From Lonepinella sp051851555 (GTDB lineage Bacteria; Pseudomonadota; Gammaproteobacteria; Enterobacterales; Pasteurellaceae), in assembly GCF_051851555.1 (NCBI RefSeq), contig NZ_JBPDVH010000001.1:434001-498000 (forward strand): 64,000 nt of DNA, in the 5' to 3' direction. Of this stretch, positions 25,238 through 33,947 are shown one piece after another. A model generated the notes under the pieces. It saw only the letters and a list, made by a program, of their open reading frames with translations, did not search any database and was not told where the DNA came from. Made by a program: the position numbers and the translations under genes. Position 1 is the stretch's first letter. Every line of letters starts with the position of its first letter.

Positions 25238-25978
25238 TTATTCACTGTCTAGCCAATTTTGTAAAGCGCTGATTGAATGATGTGCGGTCATATCTGGCTG
25301 AATTGGCGTCATCGCCACATAGCCTTGTTGCACAGCATAAAAATCCGTTCCCTCGCTTGCGTCATCAGGCAAACCCGCAGGGCCAATCCAATAAATCACT
25401 TCATTACGGGGATCTTGTTGTTTAATAATTTCAGCCGCAGATAAGCGATTTCCTAAGCGGCAAACTTGCACACCTTTTAAATCATCATAAAGTACATCTG
25501 GCACATTAATATTGATAATTTCACGGCTTTTAAGCAAATTACCATGTAAACGAGGCACTAAATCACATACCACTCTCGCCGCCGTTTCATAATGCTGACG
25601 CCCATCTAAGGACACTGCAATCGCAGGCAATCCTAAATGACGCCCCTCAAAAGCGGCAGCTACCGTGCCTGAATACAAGGTATCATCACCCAAATTGGCG
25701 CCCGCATTAATGCCAGACACCACCAAATCAATTTTTCCCGATAAAAATCCATTGAGCGCTAAATGCACGCAATCCGCTGGTGTGCCGTTAATGCAATAAT
25801 CGCCATTGTCTAATTTGCGAGGGCGCAATGGCTCCACTAAGGTTAAGGAATTGGAGGCGGCACTGCGATTACGATCGGGCGCCACGATAATCACATTAGC
25901 AAATTTGCGCAAATGTGTGGCTAAAATTTGAATGCCCTCGGCATGGTAGCCGTCATCGTTAGATAATAATATATTCAT
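25238..25978 (-). CDS. surE: 5'/3'-nucleotidase SurE
   Basis: SurE is a metal-dependent survival phosphatase acting on nucleoside monophosphates and short polyphosphate. The N-terminal MNILLSNDDGYHAEGI supplies the paired metal-binding aspartates (residues 8-9). VVAPDRNRSAASNSLT holds the catalytic serine/asparagine region, and INGTPADCVHLAL and VVSGINAGANLGDDTLYSGTVAAA are family signatures. The 246-residue length is normal. It follows truD by 15 bp in the same operon, with an AGGAAAG ribosome site. Confidence 0.95.
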   Translation of the reverse strand: MNILLSNDDGYHAEGIQILATHLRKFANVIIVAPDRNRSAASNSLTLVEPLRPRKLDNGDYCINGTPADCVHLALNGFLSGKIDLVVSGINAGANLGDDTLYSGTVAAAFEGRHLGLPAIAVSLDGRQHYETAARVVCDLVPRLHGNLLKSREIININVPDVLYDDLKGVQVCRLGNRLSAAEIIKQQDPRNEVIYWIGPAGLPDDASEGTDFYAVQQGYVAMTPIQPDMTAHHSISALQNWLDSE

Positions 25979-25993
25979 TTTGCTTTCCTATTT

Positions 25994-26998
25994 TTATTCG
26001 GTTAAAACCAATTCTCGCACCAATGCCGTAGCGTAGCTGCCAGATGGTAAATAAAAGGCCAGTTTTAATCCCTCATCGACAAACTGCCAAGACAAATTTT
26101 CTGCTTGCATTAACAGGGGACGGCGTGCGGATTTTAAGCGTTCTTGCTGCATTAATTGGTGCAATGCCTGATGCTCTGACACCACTGCATTTTCTAATTC
26201 ACAAGCGGATGGTGGGTTGTCACCGATTAACGGGGCAGTCAATAAAATATCCCGATTTTCTAACCGCACTTGTAGCTGATTGAGATCTTCGTTTTCATCT
26301 GCCACAAACCAACTGTGTGAACCGCTTAATTGCACAATATCATGTGCTAAAACTTGGCAAGCCAAGCCCATTTCAATCCGTTTTGACACCACAAGATTAA
26401 AAATTTCACTGCGTGCCGCAGATAAATAAAAACTGCGTTTTTTACGATCTTTCACTTGAATTTCCCCTTTTGCCCACGCCATGGCTTGGGTTAAATTATG
26501 GCCATCTCGTCCAAAACGTTGTTCCATAAAATAATTGGGAAAGCCCAATATCTGCAAATTTTTTAACCGCACTTTTAGCTCATCGGTTTCCACGGCATCA
26601 CGCAATAAAATCTCAAATTCATTGCCATCTAGGCTACCAATACGAATTTTGCGGTTATGACGAGTCACCGCTAAAATGTCTACCCCATCGAGTTTAAATT
26701 GACTAAAATCAGGAGTAGGCTTGCCGGGTAATTGAATGCTGAACCATTGTTCAGTCACTGCATGGCGATCTTTTAACCCCGCATAACTCATATTGCGAAC
26801 GGACACACCGCAAAAGGCGGCCAATTTTTCGCCCACAAAGAGCGTGTTAGCATTGGTTTTACGGATTTTCACCGCCACAAATTCCCCCTCACCCGACATT
26901 TCATAGCCTAACCGCTCTTTCACTACAAAATCTGCATATTCTGCCTTTAAAAGTGCGGTTTGTTTTGGGCGAGTTTGTAAATAGGCTAAATCTAACAT
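25994..26998 (-). CDS. truD: tRNA pseudouridine(13) synthase TruD
   Basis: This 334-residue enzyme modifies U13 of tRNA-Glu. The catalytic aspartate lies in MSYAGLKDRHAVTEQWFSIQLPG, the diagnostic TruD motif. GFPNYFMEQRFGRDGHNL is the second conserved block, and the inserted TRUD domain precedes the C-terminal SGSYATALVRELV. Its start overlaps the 3' end of ispF by seven bases, so the two are translationally coupled. Order ispF-truD-surE matches enterobacteria. Confidence 0.95.
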   Translation of the reverse strand: MLDLAYLQTRPKQTALLKAEYADFVVKERLGYEMSGEGEFVAVKIRKTNANTLFVGEKLAAFCGVSVRNMSYAGLKDRHAVTEQWFSIQLPGKPTPDFSQFKLDGVDILAVTRHNRKIRIGSLDGNEFEILLRDAVETDELKVRLKNLQILGFPNYFMEQRFGRDGHNLTQAMAWAKGEIQVKDRKKRSFYLSAARSEIFNLVVSKRIEMGLACQVLAHDIVQLSGSHSWFVADENEDLNQLQVRLENRDILLTAPLIGDNPPSACELENAVVSEHQALHQLMQQERLKSARRPLLMQAENLSWQFVDEGLKLAFYLPSGSYATALVRELVLTE

Positions 26999-27474
26999 GC
27001 TGTTTTTACCAATAACACCACAGCTTCGCTCGCAATGCCCTCGCCACGTCCAGTAAAACCTAGCTTTTCCGTGGTAGTGGCTTTCACATTCACTTGTTCA
27101 ATGGTACATTGCAAATCGGCGGCAATCACCGCTCGCATCGCATCAATATGTGGACGCATTTTCGGCGCTTGGGCAATAATGGTGACATCGACATTGCCAA
27201 TTTTATAGCCCTTTTGCTGCACTTGAGAAAAGGCCTCACGCAATAAAATACGGCTATCAATATCCTTAAATTGCATCTCCGTATCGGGAAATAATTTACC
27301 AATATCGCCTAACGCCACAGCCCCCAATAAGGCATCGGTTAACGCATGCAAAGCCACATCGCCGTCGCTGTGCGCAATAAATCCCGTATGATAAGGCACG
27401 ATGACCCCACCAATCACCAATGGGCGATCTTGCCCAAACGCATGTACATCAAACCCTTGTCCAATTCGGATCAT
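26992..27474 (-). CDS. ispF: 2-C-methyl-D-erythritol 2,4-cyclodiphosphate synthase
   Basis: IspF closes the cyclic diphosphate in the fifth step of the MEP isoprenoid pathway. The 160-residue protein shows the zinc ligands in RIGQGFDVHAFG (D and H near residues 8-10) and FIAHSDGDVALHALTDALLGA (H42). LGDIGKLFPDTEMQFKDIDS and the C-terminal KATTTEKLGFTGRGEGIASEAVVLL complete it. The start has AAAGGA. It leads the operon with truD and surE. Its usual partner ispD is about 25 kb away at 1501. Confidence 0.96.
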   Translation of the reverse strand: MIRIGQGFDVHAFGQDRPLVIGGVIVPYHTGFIAHSDGDVALHALTDALLGAVALGDIGKLFPDTEMQFKDIDSRILLREAFSQVQQKGYKIGNVDVTIIAQAPKMRPHIDAMRAVIAADLQCTIEQVNVKATTTEKLGFTGRGEGIASEAVVLLVKTAC

Positions 27475-27651
27475 AGTCTTTCCTTTATTCTGTCTATCTT
27501 GGCTTATGATATCAAATTTTAACGCAATTCACTAAAGTAATATACAAAGATCATGGCAATAAAAAAGTGCGGTATTTTTATTAAACATTGCCTTGAAATC
27601 GTCCTATTTAACCCCATTTATACCGTAATTTAGTCTAAAAAGGATCAAAAA

Positions 27652-28173
27652 ATGACAACCATAGTATGTGTACGCAAAGACGGCAAAGTCGCCATTGGTG
27701 GGGATGGACAAGCCACCTTAGGGAATTGCGTCGAGAAAGGTACGGTGCGGAAAGTACGCCGTTTATATAAAGACAACGTAGTCACTGGTTTTGCGGGTTC
27801 TACTGCGGATGCCTTTATTTTGCGGGATTTATTTGAGAAAAAACTCGAACTCCACCAAGGGCATTTAGTCAAAAGTGCGGTGGAATTAGCCAAAGAATGG
27901 CGAACTGAACGCTCACTACGTCGTTTAGAGGCCATGATGATTGTGGCCAACGAAAACGAATTTTTATTAGTTTCAGGCAGTGGTGATGTGATTGAACCTG
28001 AATTTGATGTATTAGCCATTGGATCGGGGGGTAACTATGCGAAATCGGCTGCCTTAGCCCTACTTCGCACGGAGAACCATTTAACCGCCGCCGAAATCGT
28101 CAAACAAGCCTTAAATATTGCGGGTGATATTGATATTTACACCAACCACAATCATGTAATCGAAGAAGTATAA
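27652..28173 (+). CDS. hslV: ATP-dependent protease subunit HslV
   Basis: HslV (ClpQ) is the proteolytic chamber of the HslUV protease. After removal of Met the N-terminal Thr of TTIVCVRKDGKVAIGGDGQATLGNC is the nucleophile. GFAGSTADAFILRDLFEKKLELHQGHLVKSAVELAKEW and the C-terminal AIGSGGNYAKSAALALL with IAGDIDIYTNHNHVIEEV are family-typical. At 173 residues it is full length. hslU begins 11 bp downstream, so the two are one operon. The region upstream of the start also carries an uptake signal at about 27565. Confidence 0.97.
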   Translation: MTTIVCVRKDGKVAIGGDGQATLGNCVEKGTVRKVRRLYKDNVVTGFAGSTADAFILRDLFEKKLELHQGHLVKSAVELAKEWRTERSLRRLEAMMIVANENEFLLVSGSGDVIEPEFDVLAIGSGGNYAKSAALALLRTENHLTAAEIVKQALNIAGDIDIYTNHNHVIEEV

Positions 28174-28184
28174 GGAAGATAATT

Positions 28185-29507
28185 ATGTCAATGACCCCTC
28201 GTGAAATCGTTTCAGAATTAGATGCGCATATTATCGGGCAAAGTGACGCCAAGCGTGCCGTTGCCATTGCTTTGCGTAACCGTTGGCGTCGCATGCAATT
28301 ACCCGAAGCGCTGCGCCAAGAAGTGACCCCGAAAAATATTTTAATGATTGGCCCAACCGGGGTTGGGAAAACTGAAATCGCTCGCCGGTTAGCCAAACTC
28401 GCCAATGCGCCCTTTATTAAAGTCGAGGCCACCAAATTCACCGAAGTCGGCTATGTGGGTAAAGAAGTGGATTCCATTATCCGTGATCTCACCGATATGT
28501 CGATGAAATTAGTGCGTCAACAAGCGGTTGAAAAAAATCGAATGAAAGCCCAAGATGCGGCGGAAGATCGCATTTTAGATGTATTATTGCCCCCCGCTAA
28601 AGATCAATGGGGCAATGCTGAAGAAAGCAATAATGACGCTACTCGCCAAATCTTCCGCAAAAAATTACGTGAGGGCCAATTAGATGATCGGGAAATCGAA
28701 ATTGACGTGTCTCACCCTGTCAGCGTGGAAATCATGACCCCACCGGGTATGGAAGAAATGACCTCACAATTACAATCTTTATTTGAGGGCATGTCGCCAA
28801 GCAAAAGCAAAAAACGCAAAATGAAAATCAAAGATGCGTTGAAAGTGATGATCGACGAGGAGGCGGCAAAATTAGTCAATCCTGAAGATTTAAAACAGCA
28901 AGCGGTGGAAGCCGTGGAACAGCATGGTATCGTATTCATTGATGAAATCGACAAAATCTGTAAAAAAGGCGAATACAGCGGCGGTGACGTTTCTCGTGAG
29001 GGGGTGCAACGTGACTTGTTGCCAATTATTGAGGGTTCAACGGTCAACACCAAACACGGCATGGTAAAAACCGACCATATTTTATTTATCTGTTCCGGCG
29101 CATTCCAAGTGGCCCGCCCATCAGATTTATTACCCGAATTACAAGGCCGTTTACCGATTCGGGTAGAATTAAAATCCCTCACCAAAGAAGATTTTGAGCG
29201 TATTTTAACGGAACCCAACGCCTCATTAACGCTACAATACCGTGAGCTGATGAAAACCGAGGGAGTAGAGATTGAATTTACCCAAGATGGTATCAGCAAA
29301 ATCGCTGAATCCGCTTTCCGTGTCAACGAAAAAACCGAAAACATTGGCGCAAGACGCTTGCATACCGTGTTAGAACGCTTAATGGATGGCATTTCCTTTG
29401 ATGCGAGCGAACGTTCTGGTGAGAAAATTGTGATTGATGAACATTATGTGTCTACGGCATTAAATGACGTGGTGGATAATGAAGATTTAAGCCGGTTTAT
29501 TTTGTAA
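28185..29507 (+). CDS. hslU: HslU ATPase/unfoldase subunit
   Basis: HslU (ClpY) is the AAA+ hexamer that unfolds and feeds substrates to HslV. The 440-residue protein begins MSMTPREIVSELDAHIIGQ. Walker A is GPTGVGKTE (about residues 57-65), Walker B IVFIDEIDKIC, and the arginine-finger/sensor block ELQGRLPIRVELKSL follows. The pore motif EVGYVGKEVDSIIRDL and the intermediate domain rich in charged residues are present. The C-terminus EDLSRFIL docks into HslV. An uptake-signal terminator follows. Confidence 0.97.
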   Translation: MSMTPREIVSELDAHIIGQSDAKRAVAIALRNRWRRMQLPEALRQEVTPKNILMIGPTGVGKTEIARRLAKLANAPFIKVEATKFTEVGYVGKEVDSIIRDLTDMSMKLVRQQAVEKNRMKAQDAAEDRILDVLLPPAKDQWGNAEESNNDATRQIFRKKLREGQLDDREIEIDVSHPVSVEIMTPPGMEEMTSQLQSLFEGMSPSKSKKRKMKIKDALKVMIDEEAAKLVNPEDLKQQAVEAVEQHGIVFIDEIDKICKKGEYSGGDVSREGVQRDLLPIIEGSTVNTKHGMVKTDHILFICSGAFQVARPSDLLPELQGRLPIRVELKSLTKEDFERILTEPNASLTLQYRELMKTEGVEIEFTQDGISKIAESAFRVNEKTENIGARRLHTVLERLMDGISFDASERSGEKIVIDEHYVSTALNDVVDNEDLSRFIL

Positions 29508-29522
29508 TTTGCAAGTTCAACG

Positions 29523-29556
29523 AAAAAGTGCGGTGTTTTTCACCGCACTTTTTTTA
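29523..29556 (+). terminator. Terminator of hslVU built from two uptake signals
   Basis: aaaaagtgcggtg (29523-29535) pairs with caccgcacttttt (29541-29553) and continues into a T run. Confidence 0.88.
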
Positions 29557-29724
29557 TCATTAAATTCTCTTTTTAGGCATAAAAAGAAAAAACAAACCCT
29601 TGATTTTATTAACAAAATCTATTTCAAAGTTAAGATCAAATCGATCTCCAAACGACCGCTTTATCCGATCTTTAATTAGCGGATATGCCATTTTTATGTT
29701 GATGATATTTTAACTAAAATGGAG

Positions 29725-29792
29725 GGGCGGATCTATGTATCCGCCCGTTAAAAACGGAGCGTAATTTTCGGGCGGATATATAGATCCGCCCG
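29725..29792. repeat. Two related 22-bp palindromes, REP- or MITE-like
   Basis: gggcggat pairs with atccgccc around six bases at 29725-29746 and again at 29770-29791. The second palindrome is also the reverse complement of the first with a single change, so the two form a larger cruciform-capable unit. The 29557-29984 gap has no convincing gene. Besides this structure it is AT-rich and lacks uptake signals. Confidence 0.6.
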
Positions 29793-29984
29793 CTACGCTA
29801 CGCTGTTTTTTCCTGCCTTTATCCCATTTCATTTTCGCTATTGCCTAGCGGTAGCTGGTCATGTCTACTTGTCTTTTGGTTAAAAAATAGGCGAATGAAT
29901 AATCAGATATTGTGCAAAAAAAAAACAGTGCTAGTATGTTTAGAAATCACCTTGTGCGCTTATATTTTTAATCGTTGGTAGTGT

Positions 29985-30794
29985 ATGTCTTCCCAGAAAA
30001 TTTCTAGTATTTCTTTATTCTGGATATTTATTGTAGTAATTTATTCTATTACAATTCTAATTCAAATGTATTTTCATCCAAGTTCTATTTTGGATATTGT
30101 TATACTGACTTTAAATTCACTTTTTATTTCAAGTTGTTTTAAATATTTCACACATGCAAGAAATTATGAGTTTTATAAGAAACAAATTAAGAAAGAAGAA
30201 TGTAAACTTTTAAAAGGTCTTTGTCGTTTCTTAGCTTGCTGTTATAAAAACAAAATCACCAAGTTTATTTACGGAATCATTTCTTGCTTATCACTTTATT
30301 TATTCAACCAAATTATCTTTAGCATATTTATAAATCCTATACATTCATGTTATGAATTTCTTGAACATTTAAAATACCTATTCAAATGGGATATTTTCAT
30401 TCCTTTTATTTTAGGTCTTATTTATATTTATTGTGATGACTGGATCTACAATTTATTTAAAGAATATGAAAAAGAGATCAAAGAGAGAGAAAAGCTAGTA
30501 GAACTATCGAAGGATAAAGAAGAATTACAATCTTTTACTATTGTAGAATTGATTAAATTAAGAGAAAACTTTAAAGATAAAAATATCGAATTGGAATCTA
30601 CCGATGAAATTATAATAGAAAAATTATATGACCTAGAGGAAGAACTCGCTTGCTCATCAATGAGGACTTCAACAATAAAAGAAAAGATAACAAAAAATAC
30701 AAAAGGTGAATCTAAGTTTCTAGTTGATGAAATAAAAATCATTAATGAAAGAGTAATCAATATATTACATAAATTATCATCAAAATCTAAATAA
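29985..30794 (+). CDS. Unknown membrane protein with C-terminal coiled coil
   Basis: I do not recognise this 269-residue protein. Four hydrophobic segments are visible: about residues 10-30 (SLFWIFIVVIYSITILIQMYF), 35-55, 95-115 (SCLSLYLFNQIIFSIFI) and 135-150 (FIPFILGLIYIYC). The C-terminal third (about 158-269) is strongly charged, rich in K/E/L and likely a cytoplasmic coiled coil. Codon use is markedly AT-rich compared with neighbouring core genes, which suggests acquired DNA. It lies between hslU and a transposon-like unit and is followed by a small coiled-coil gene on the same strand. Confidence 0.55.
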   Translation: MSSQKISSISLFWIFIVVIYSITILIQMYFHPSSILDIVILTLNSLFISSCFKYFTHARNYEFYKKQIKKEECKLLKGLCRFLACCYKNKITKFIYGIISCLSLYLFNQIIFSIFINPIHSCYEFLEHLKYLFKWDIFIPFILGLIYIYCDDWIYNLFKEYEKEIKEREKLVELSKDKEELQSFTIVELIKLRENFKDKNIELESTDEIIIEKLYDLEEELACSSMRTSTIKEKITKNTKGESKFLVDEIKIINERVINILHKLSSKSK

Positions 30795-30881
30795 TTTTTT
30801 TGATAAACACACAGGAAATAAGCTACTAATTCAAATTAACTATTTCTATCTTTAATCACAACCTAACCATAGGAGAACACT

Positions 30882-31067
30882 ATGCAAGACTTAAACTTAA
30901 CCAAACTAGTAGATATTTACGAAGAATATCGAAAAGCTCACGGCAGCAGAAAGGAAACAGTTGATGATTTCATCATAGAACAAATAGTTCAACACATATC
31001 CGCTGCTCAAAAAAGAATTGATGAGCTAGAGAAAAGAGTAGTGGAATTAGAGAATAGCTTACCTTAG
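30882..31067 (+). CDS. Small hypothetical protein with coiled-coil tail
   Basis: This 61-residue protein (MQDLNLTKLVDIYEEYRKAH start) has a good ribosome site, TAGGAGAAC, seven bases before the ATG. The last 25 residues (AAQKRIDELEKRVVELEN) form a clear heptad coiled coil. There is no signal peptide and I recognise no family. Its stop codon overlaps the left copy of the 5-bp target duplication of the element at 31071, so that element inserted exactly at the end of this gene without disrupting it. Confidence 0.5.
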   Translation: MQDLNLTKLVDIYEEYRKAHGSRKETVDDFIIEQIVQHISAAQKRIDELEKRVVELENSLP

Positions 31068-31070
31068 ATT

Positions 31071-31098
31071 CTTAGCCGTGTTTAACCAATGTGTTGAT
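31071..31098 (+). repeat. Left terminal inverted repeat of the element
   Basis: This is a perfect 28-bp match (29 bp if the neighbouring t/a pair is counted) to the complement of 33846-33873. Confidence 0.85.
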
Positions 31099-31104
31099 AC
31101 CCCC

Positions 31105-31141
31105 ATAAAATAAGGCTTTATAAACAAAGCCTTATTGGGTA
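31105..31141 (+). terminator. Hairpin just inside the left end of the element
   Basis: aataaggcttt (31109-31119) pairs with aaagccttatt (31126-31136), strengthened by flanking ccc/ggg. It may terminate transcription entering the element from the upstream gene. Confidence 0.6.
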
Positions 31142-31293
31142 AATAAAATACAAAATTTGTATATTTTCTGAATTTAAATTTATTATTTTTTATTCAGAAA
31201 AATTCACTAAATTTTAATAAAAAATATATTGTATTTATTTTTATCTACGATAATATCCAAATAAAAATAAATATAATAATAAAAGGAGTTTAT

Positions 31294-31857
31294 ATGCTCA
31301 AAAATAAAATTAAATTAGGTTTGTTATTAAGTTTTTTATTTATTTCTCAAAATGTTTTTTCATTTGGCTGCCAAGATTGGACTAAAATTCCTAAAGACCA
31401 ATATTGCACACCTAATGGAGAAAAGTTATTTAAATATGGTGAAATTACTCAGGAAATGAGAAATATTAAAAGTACTTTTAGGGGGAAAACTTACACTTAT
31501 AAAGATTTAATTCAACCTTTAAACTATAATGAATTAGTTGGAATTAAAGAGTTTGAAGATAAAATTTATAAATTCAGTATTTCAATAAAAAATAATTTAA
31601 ACTCTATAAATAATTATTCTCAATTTGAATTATTCATTAAAATTAGAGGTGACTATTTAGAAGAAATATTAAATAATAAGTTTTATAACAATAGCATTAT
31701 TATTTATTTAACTGAAATTGATAATATGATAATTTCTCTATTTGACAAGTTTAAAGTTAGCCCTGAAAATCAAAAATTATTTAAAACTGGTGCAGCAGAA
31801 AAACATAAAACTTTAAGGATTATGGATAATTATATTAAAACAACTTTATTTAGTTAA
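31294..31857 (+). CDS. Unknown predicted secreted protein carried by the element
   Basis: This 187-residue protein starts with a clear signal peptide, MLKNKIKLGLLLSFLFISQN, cleavable near VFS-FGCQDW. The mature N-terminus has two cysteines (GCQDWTKIPKDQYC) that could form a disulfide, followed by an alpha-helical, N/K/I-rich body without further membrane segments. It should be periplasmic or released. I know no family for it. The ribosome site AAAGGAG is strong. It converges on the large unknown gene at 31907, and the pair may be functionally linked as cargo of the element. Confidence 0.55.
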   Translation: MLKNKIKLGLLLSFLFISQNVFSFGCQDWTKIPKDQYCTPNGEKLFKYGEITQEMRNIKSTFRGKTYTYKDLIQPLNYNELVGIKEFEDKIYKFSISIKNNLNSINNYSQFELFIKIRGDYLEEILNNKFYNNSIIIYLTEIDNMIISLFDKFKVSPENQKLFKTGAAEKHKTLRIMDNYIKTTLFS

Positions 31858-31868
31858 TAATTCAGAGT

Positions 31869-31895
31869 AAAGGCAATGATAAATTCATTGCCTTT
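31869..31895. terminator. Terminator between the two convergent element genes
   Basis: aaaggcaatga (31869-31879) pairs perfectly with tcattgccttt (31885-31895). The hairpin can serve both strands. Confidence 0.75.
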
Positions 31896-31906
31896 TGCTT
31901 TGTTGT

Positions 31907-33738
31907 TTAACTATTAAACGTCCCACCATTTACATTGCTTGCATAACTTAAATCATTTTGTTCTTCTTCATCTTTATTATATTTTTCAGATTTTATATTA
32001 GATTTTTGATACACTATATTAGCCTGTTTTTGCATTTCATTTACTACTTGTTTAGATTGTTCAATATCAGCAACAGATAATATTTTATTTGTATCTTCAC
32101 TTATGTGGGTAATAGCATTCTCATTTTTATTATATTTTTCTAGTATTTGATCTGGTGTAAAATGTGTGGCTTGATAAAAATCATTTAAAATTTCTCTATT
32201 TGTGGCAGTTTCTTCTCTTCCAGGAATTAATGGATCATATTTAAAATCAGGTGTTTTTTCTAATTCTTTAATTTTTCTTACAATAGCTAATTCTTTATCT
32301 GTTAATGTCTCACCATTATTAATTTTCCTAAACATATCATAAACTTCAGTAGATTTAATATCTTTATTAATTGAAGTTACTGCCATAGTGACATGGTAAT
32401 ATTTATCCCTATCTTGTTTATAGTTTTCTACATATTGCTGATCTATCATAGTGTGATCAGGCTTAAGTTTAGGATTATCTTTTAAATCTTTGTCTAATAA
32501 CTCTATAATGTTATCTGCTGATTCACTATCAAACCACATACCAGCAAGAGCATTTTTAAACAGGGAATGATCATTGCCTTGTGCTTTACTTTTTTCATAG
32601 AGTTCTCTAAAGAAAGCATTATTTAAAATGTCTTTATTATCTCCTGCTAAATAAAGAGTTAATTGGGAATGTAATAACTGCCCTACATTGGTGTTATGAT
32701 CTGATTTAAATAGGCTGATAATGTCCCATTTAGAATGAGAATCAAATTTTTTACAAATATCCAAGGATTTATTTAATTGGCTTTTTAACAATCCCCAGAT
32801 TTCATCAGCAGGTTTATTTAATAAATCTTTATTATTGAATAAGTCTTTGGATTTCAGTTCTGTAAATATAATTTCATTAGAAATACTTTCTAAAGATCTT
32901 TTTTTAGCAGGGTCAGTTTCTTTGGCAATTTGCTCTGCCATTAAATGTCTAAATTTCAGTCTTGTTTCTTCATTATCAGGAATGGTTCTTATCATATTCC
33001 CCACAGTGACCACTTGAATATGACTATTCTTATAAGCCAGACTATTAATGGTAGAAAGGGTATCTACAAATAATCTAAACATTTCAGGATTATCTTCCCA
33101 ATGAGCACATCTTTTAAAAATAGTTTGAAATTCTGGATTATTTCTGAAATTATTTAATAAAGTTTCTCTTCTTTCTGGTTTGGCTTGTCTAAATTCTTCC
33201 AATAATTTATTTAAATTCTCTTCATTTGTTGCAGCATATCCTGCAATTTTGGCAGTGTCTTTAAGTTGTTCAGGATCATTTAGATCAGTATGATTGACAA
33301 TATAATTAATGGCTTTATTTTGATTTTCTTTGCCAATCTTTGCCCATTGACTAGTATCAGTGATATGCTCTGTAATATATTTCACTAATTCATAACCTTT
33401 AAGCATATTCAACTGCTGCAAATTAAACTGCTGACCAGTTTTAATTTCTTGCTTTTGTTTATTGACCTGCTCTTTTTTTCTGCCAGATCATGTGCCAAAT
33501 TTGCCATGATTTTCTGCATTTTCTCTATTTCTGGTTTATGGCTATCTGCAATCTCTTGAAATTTAGGATTATCCTTTAACTTGCTTTCCATCTGATTTAA
33601 TAAAGCAGTTTTTTGACCAATAGGAATAGACAAATTAGCCACCACATTCATCACATTAAATAAATTTTCAATATCTTTTTCATCACTGATTTTTGGAATG
33701 GTGGCAAGATAATTTTGCAAGTCAAATTTTTTATCCAT
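31907..33738 (-). pseudogene. Large unknown helical protein gene split by a -1 slip at an A7 tract
   Basis: Two frames belong together: 33738-33409 (109 codons from MDKKFDLQNYLATIPKIS) and 33421-31907 (504 codons). The first reads sensibly to HDLAEKK, then turns to SRSINKS. Moving one base back at the A7 run (33479-33473) continues as EQVNKQKQEI and joins the long frame without a gap, giving about 610 residues. The heptamer A-AAA-AAG is also a known -1 slippery site, so either a base was lost or ribosomes shift frames. The protein is hydrophilic, mostly helical and has no signal peptide or membrane segment. I do not recognise any domain in it. Confidence 0.6.
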
Positions 33739-33845
33739 AATTATTTTTATCTGAGGAGTTTATTAATTATTACTTCTATTGTAAAAAATTAACAAAATTT
33801 TTATTATAAACTGATGTATTTTTGAGCAATTTAAATGGAAATCTC

Positions 33846-33873
33846 ATCAACACATTGGTTAAACACGGCTAAG
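33846..33873 (-). repeat. Right terminal inverted repeat of the element
   Basis: This is the perfect reverse complement of 31071-31098, followed by AGATT at 33874-33878. Confidence 0.85.
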
Positions 33874-33947
33874 AGATTTTATCTAAACATTTTATTTACA
33901 ATAGGCTTTTGTTATACTAAAAAGCCTATAAAAACAAAAGGAACATC

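Larger units (their letters stand above)
31071..33873. mobile_element. Transposon-like element with 28-bp terminal inverted repeats and AGATT target duplication
   Basis: The first 28 bases (31071-31098, beginning CTTAGCCGTGTTTAACC) recur perfectly in reverse complement at 33846-33873. Directly outside each end is the same 5-mer AGATT (31066-31070 and 33874-33878). Perfect ends plus a short direct repeat are the signature of transposition. Inside are a predicted secreted protein (31294-31857) and, convergent to it, a large unknown gene (31907-33738). I see no transposase in any frame, so it is either non-autonomous or uses an unfamiliar enzyme. Removing the unit and one AGATT joins CCTTAGATTTTATCTAAAC, a small palindrome that would be the empty site. 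Confidence 0.75.

Noticed and set aside
29557..29984. tRNA or other RNA gene in this gap
   Set aside because: I looked for cloverleaf arms and CCA ends and saw none; only the paired palindromes stand out.
31071..33873. Site-specific invertible promoter segment
   Set aside because: Inverted ends could allow inversion, but the AGATT duplication outside both ends and the absence of a recombinase gene fit transposition better.
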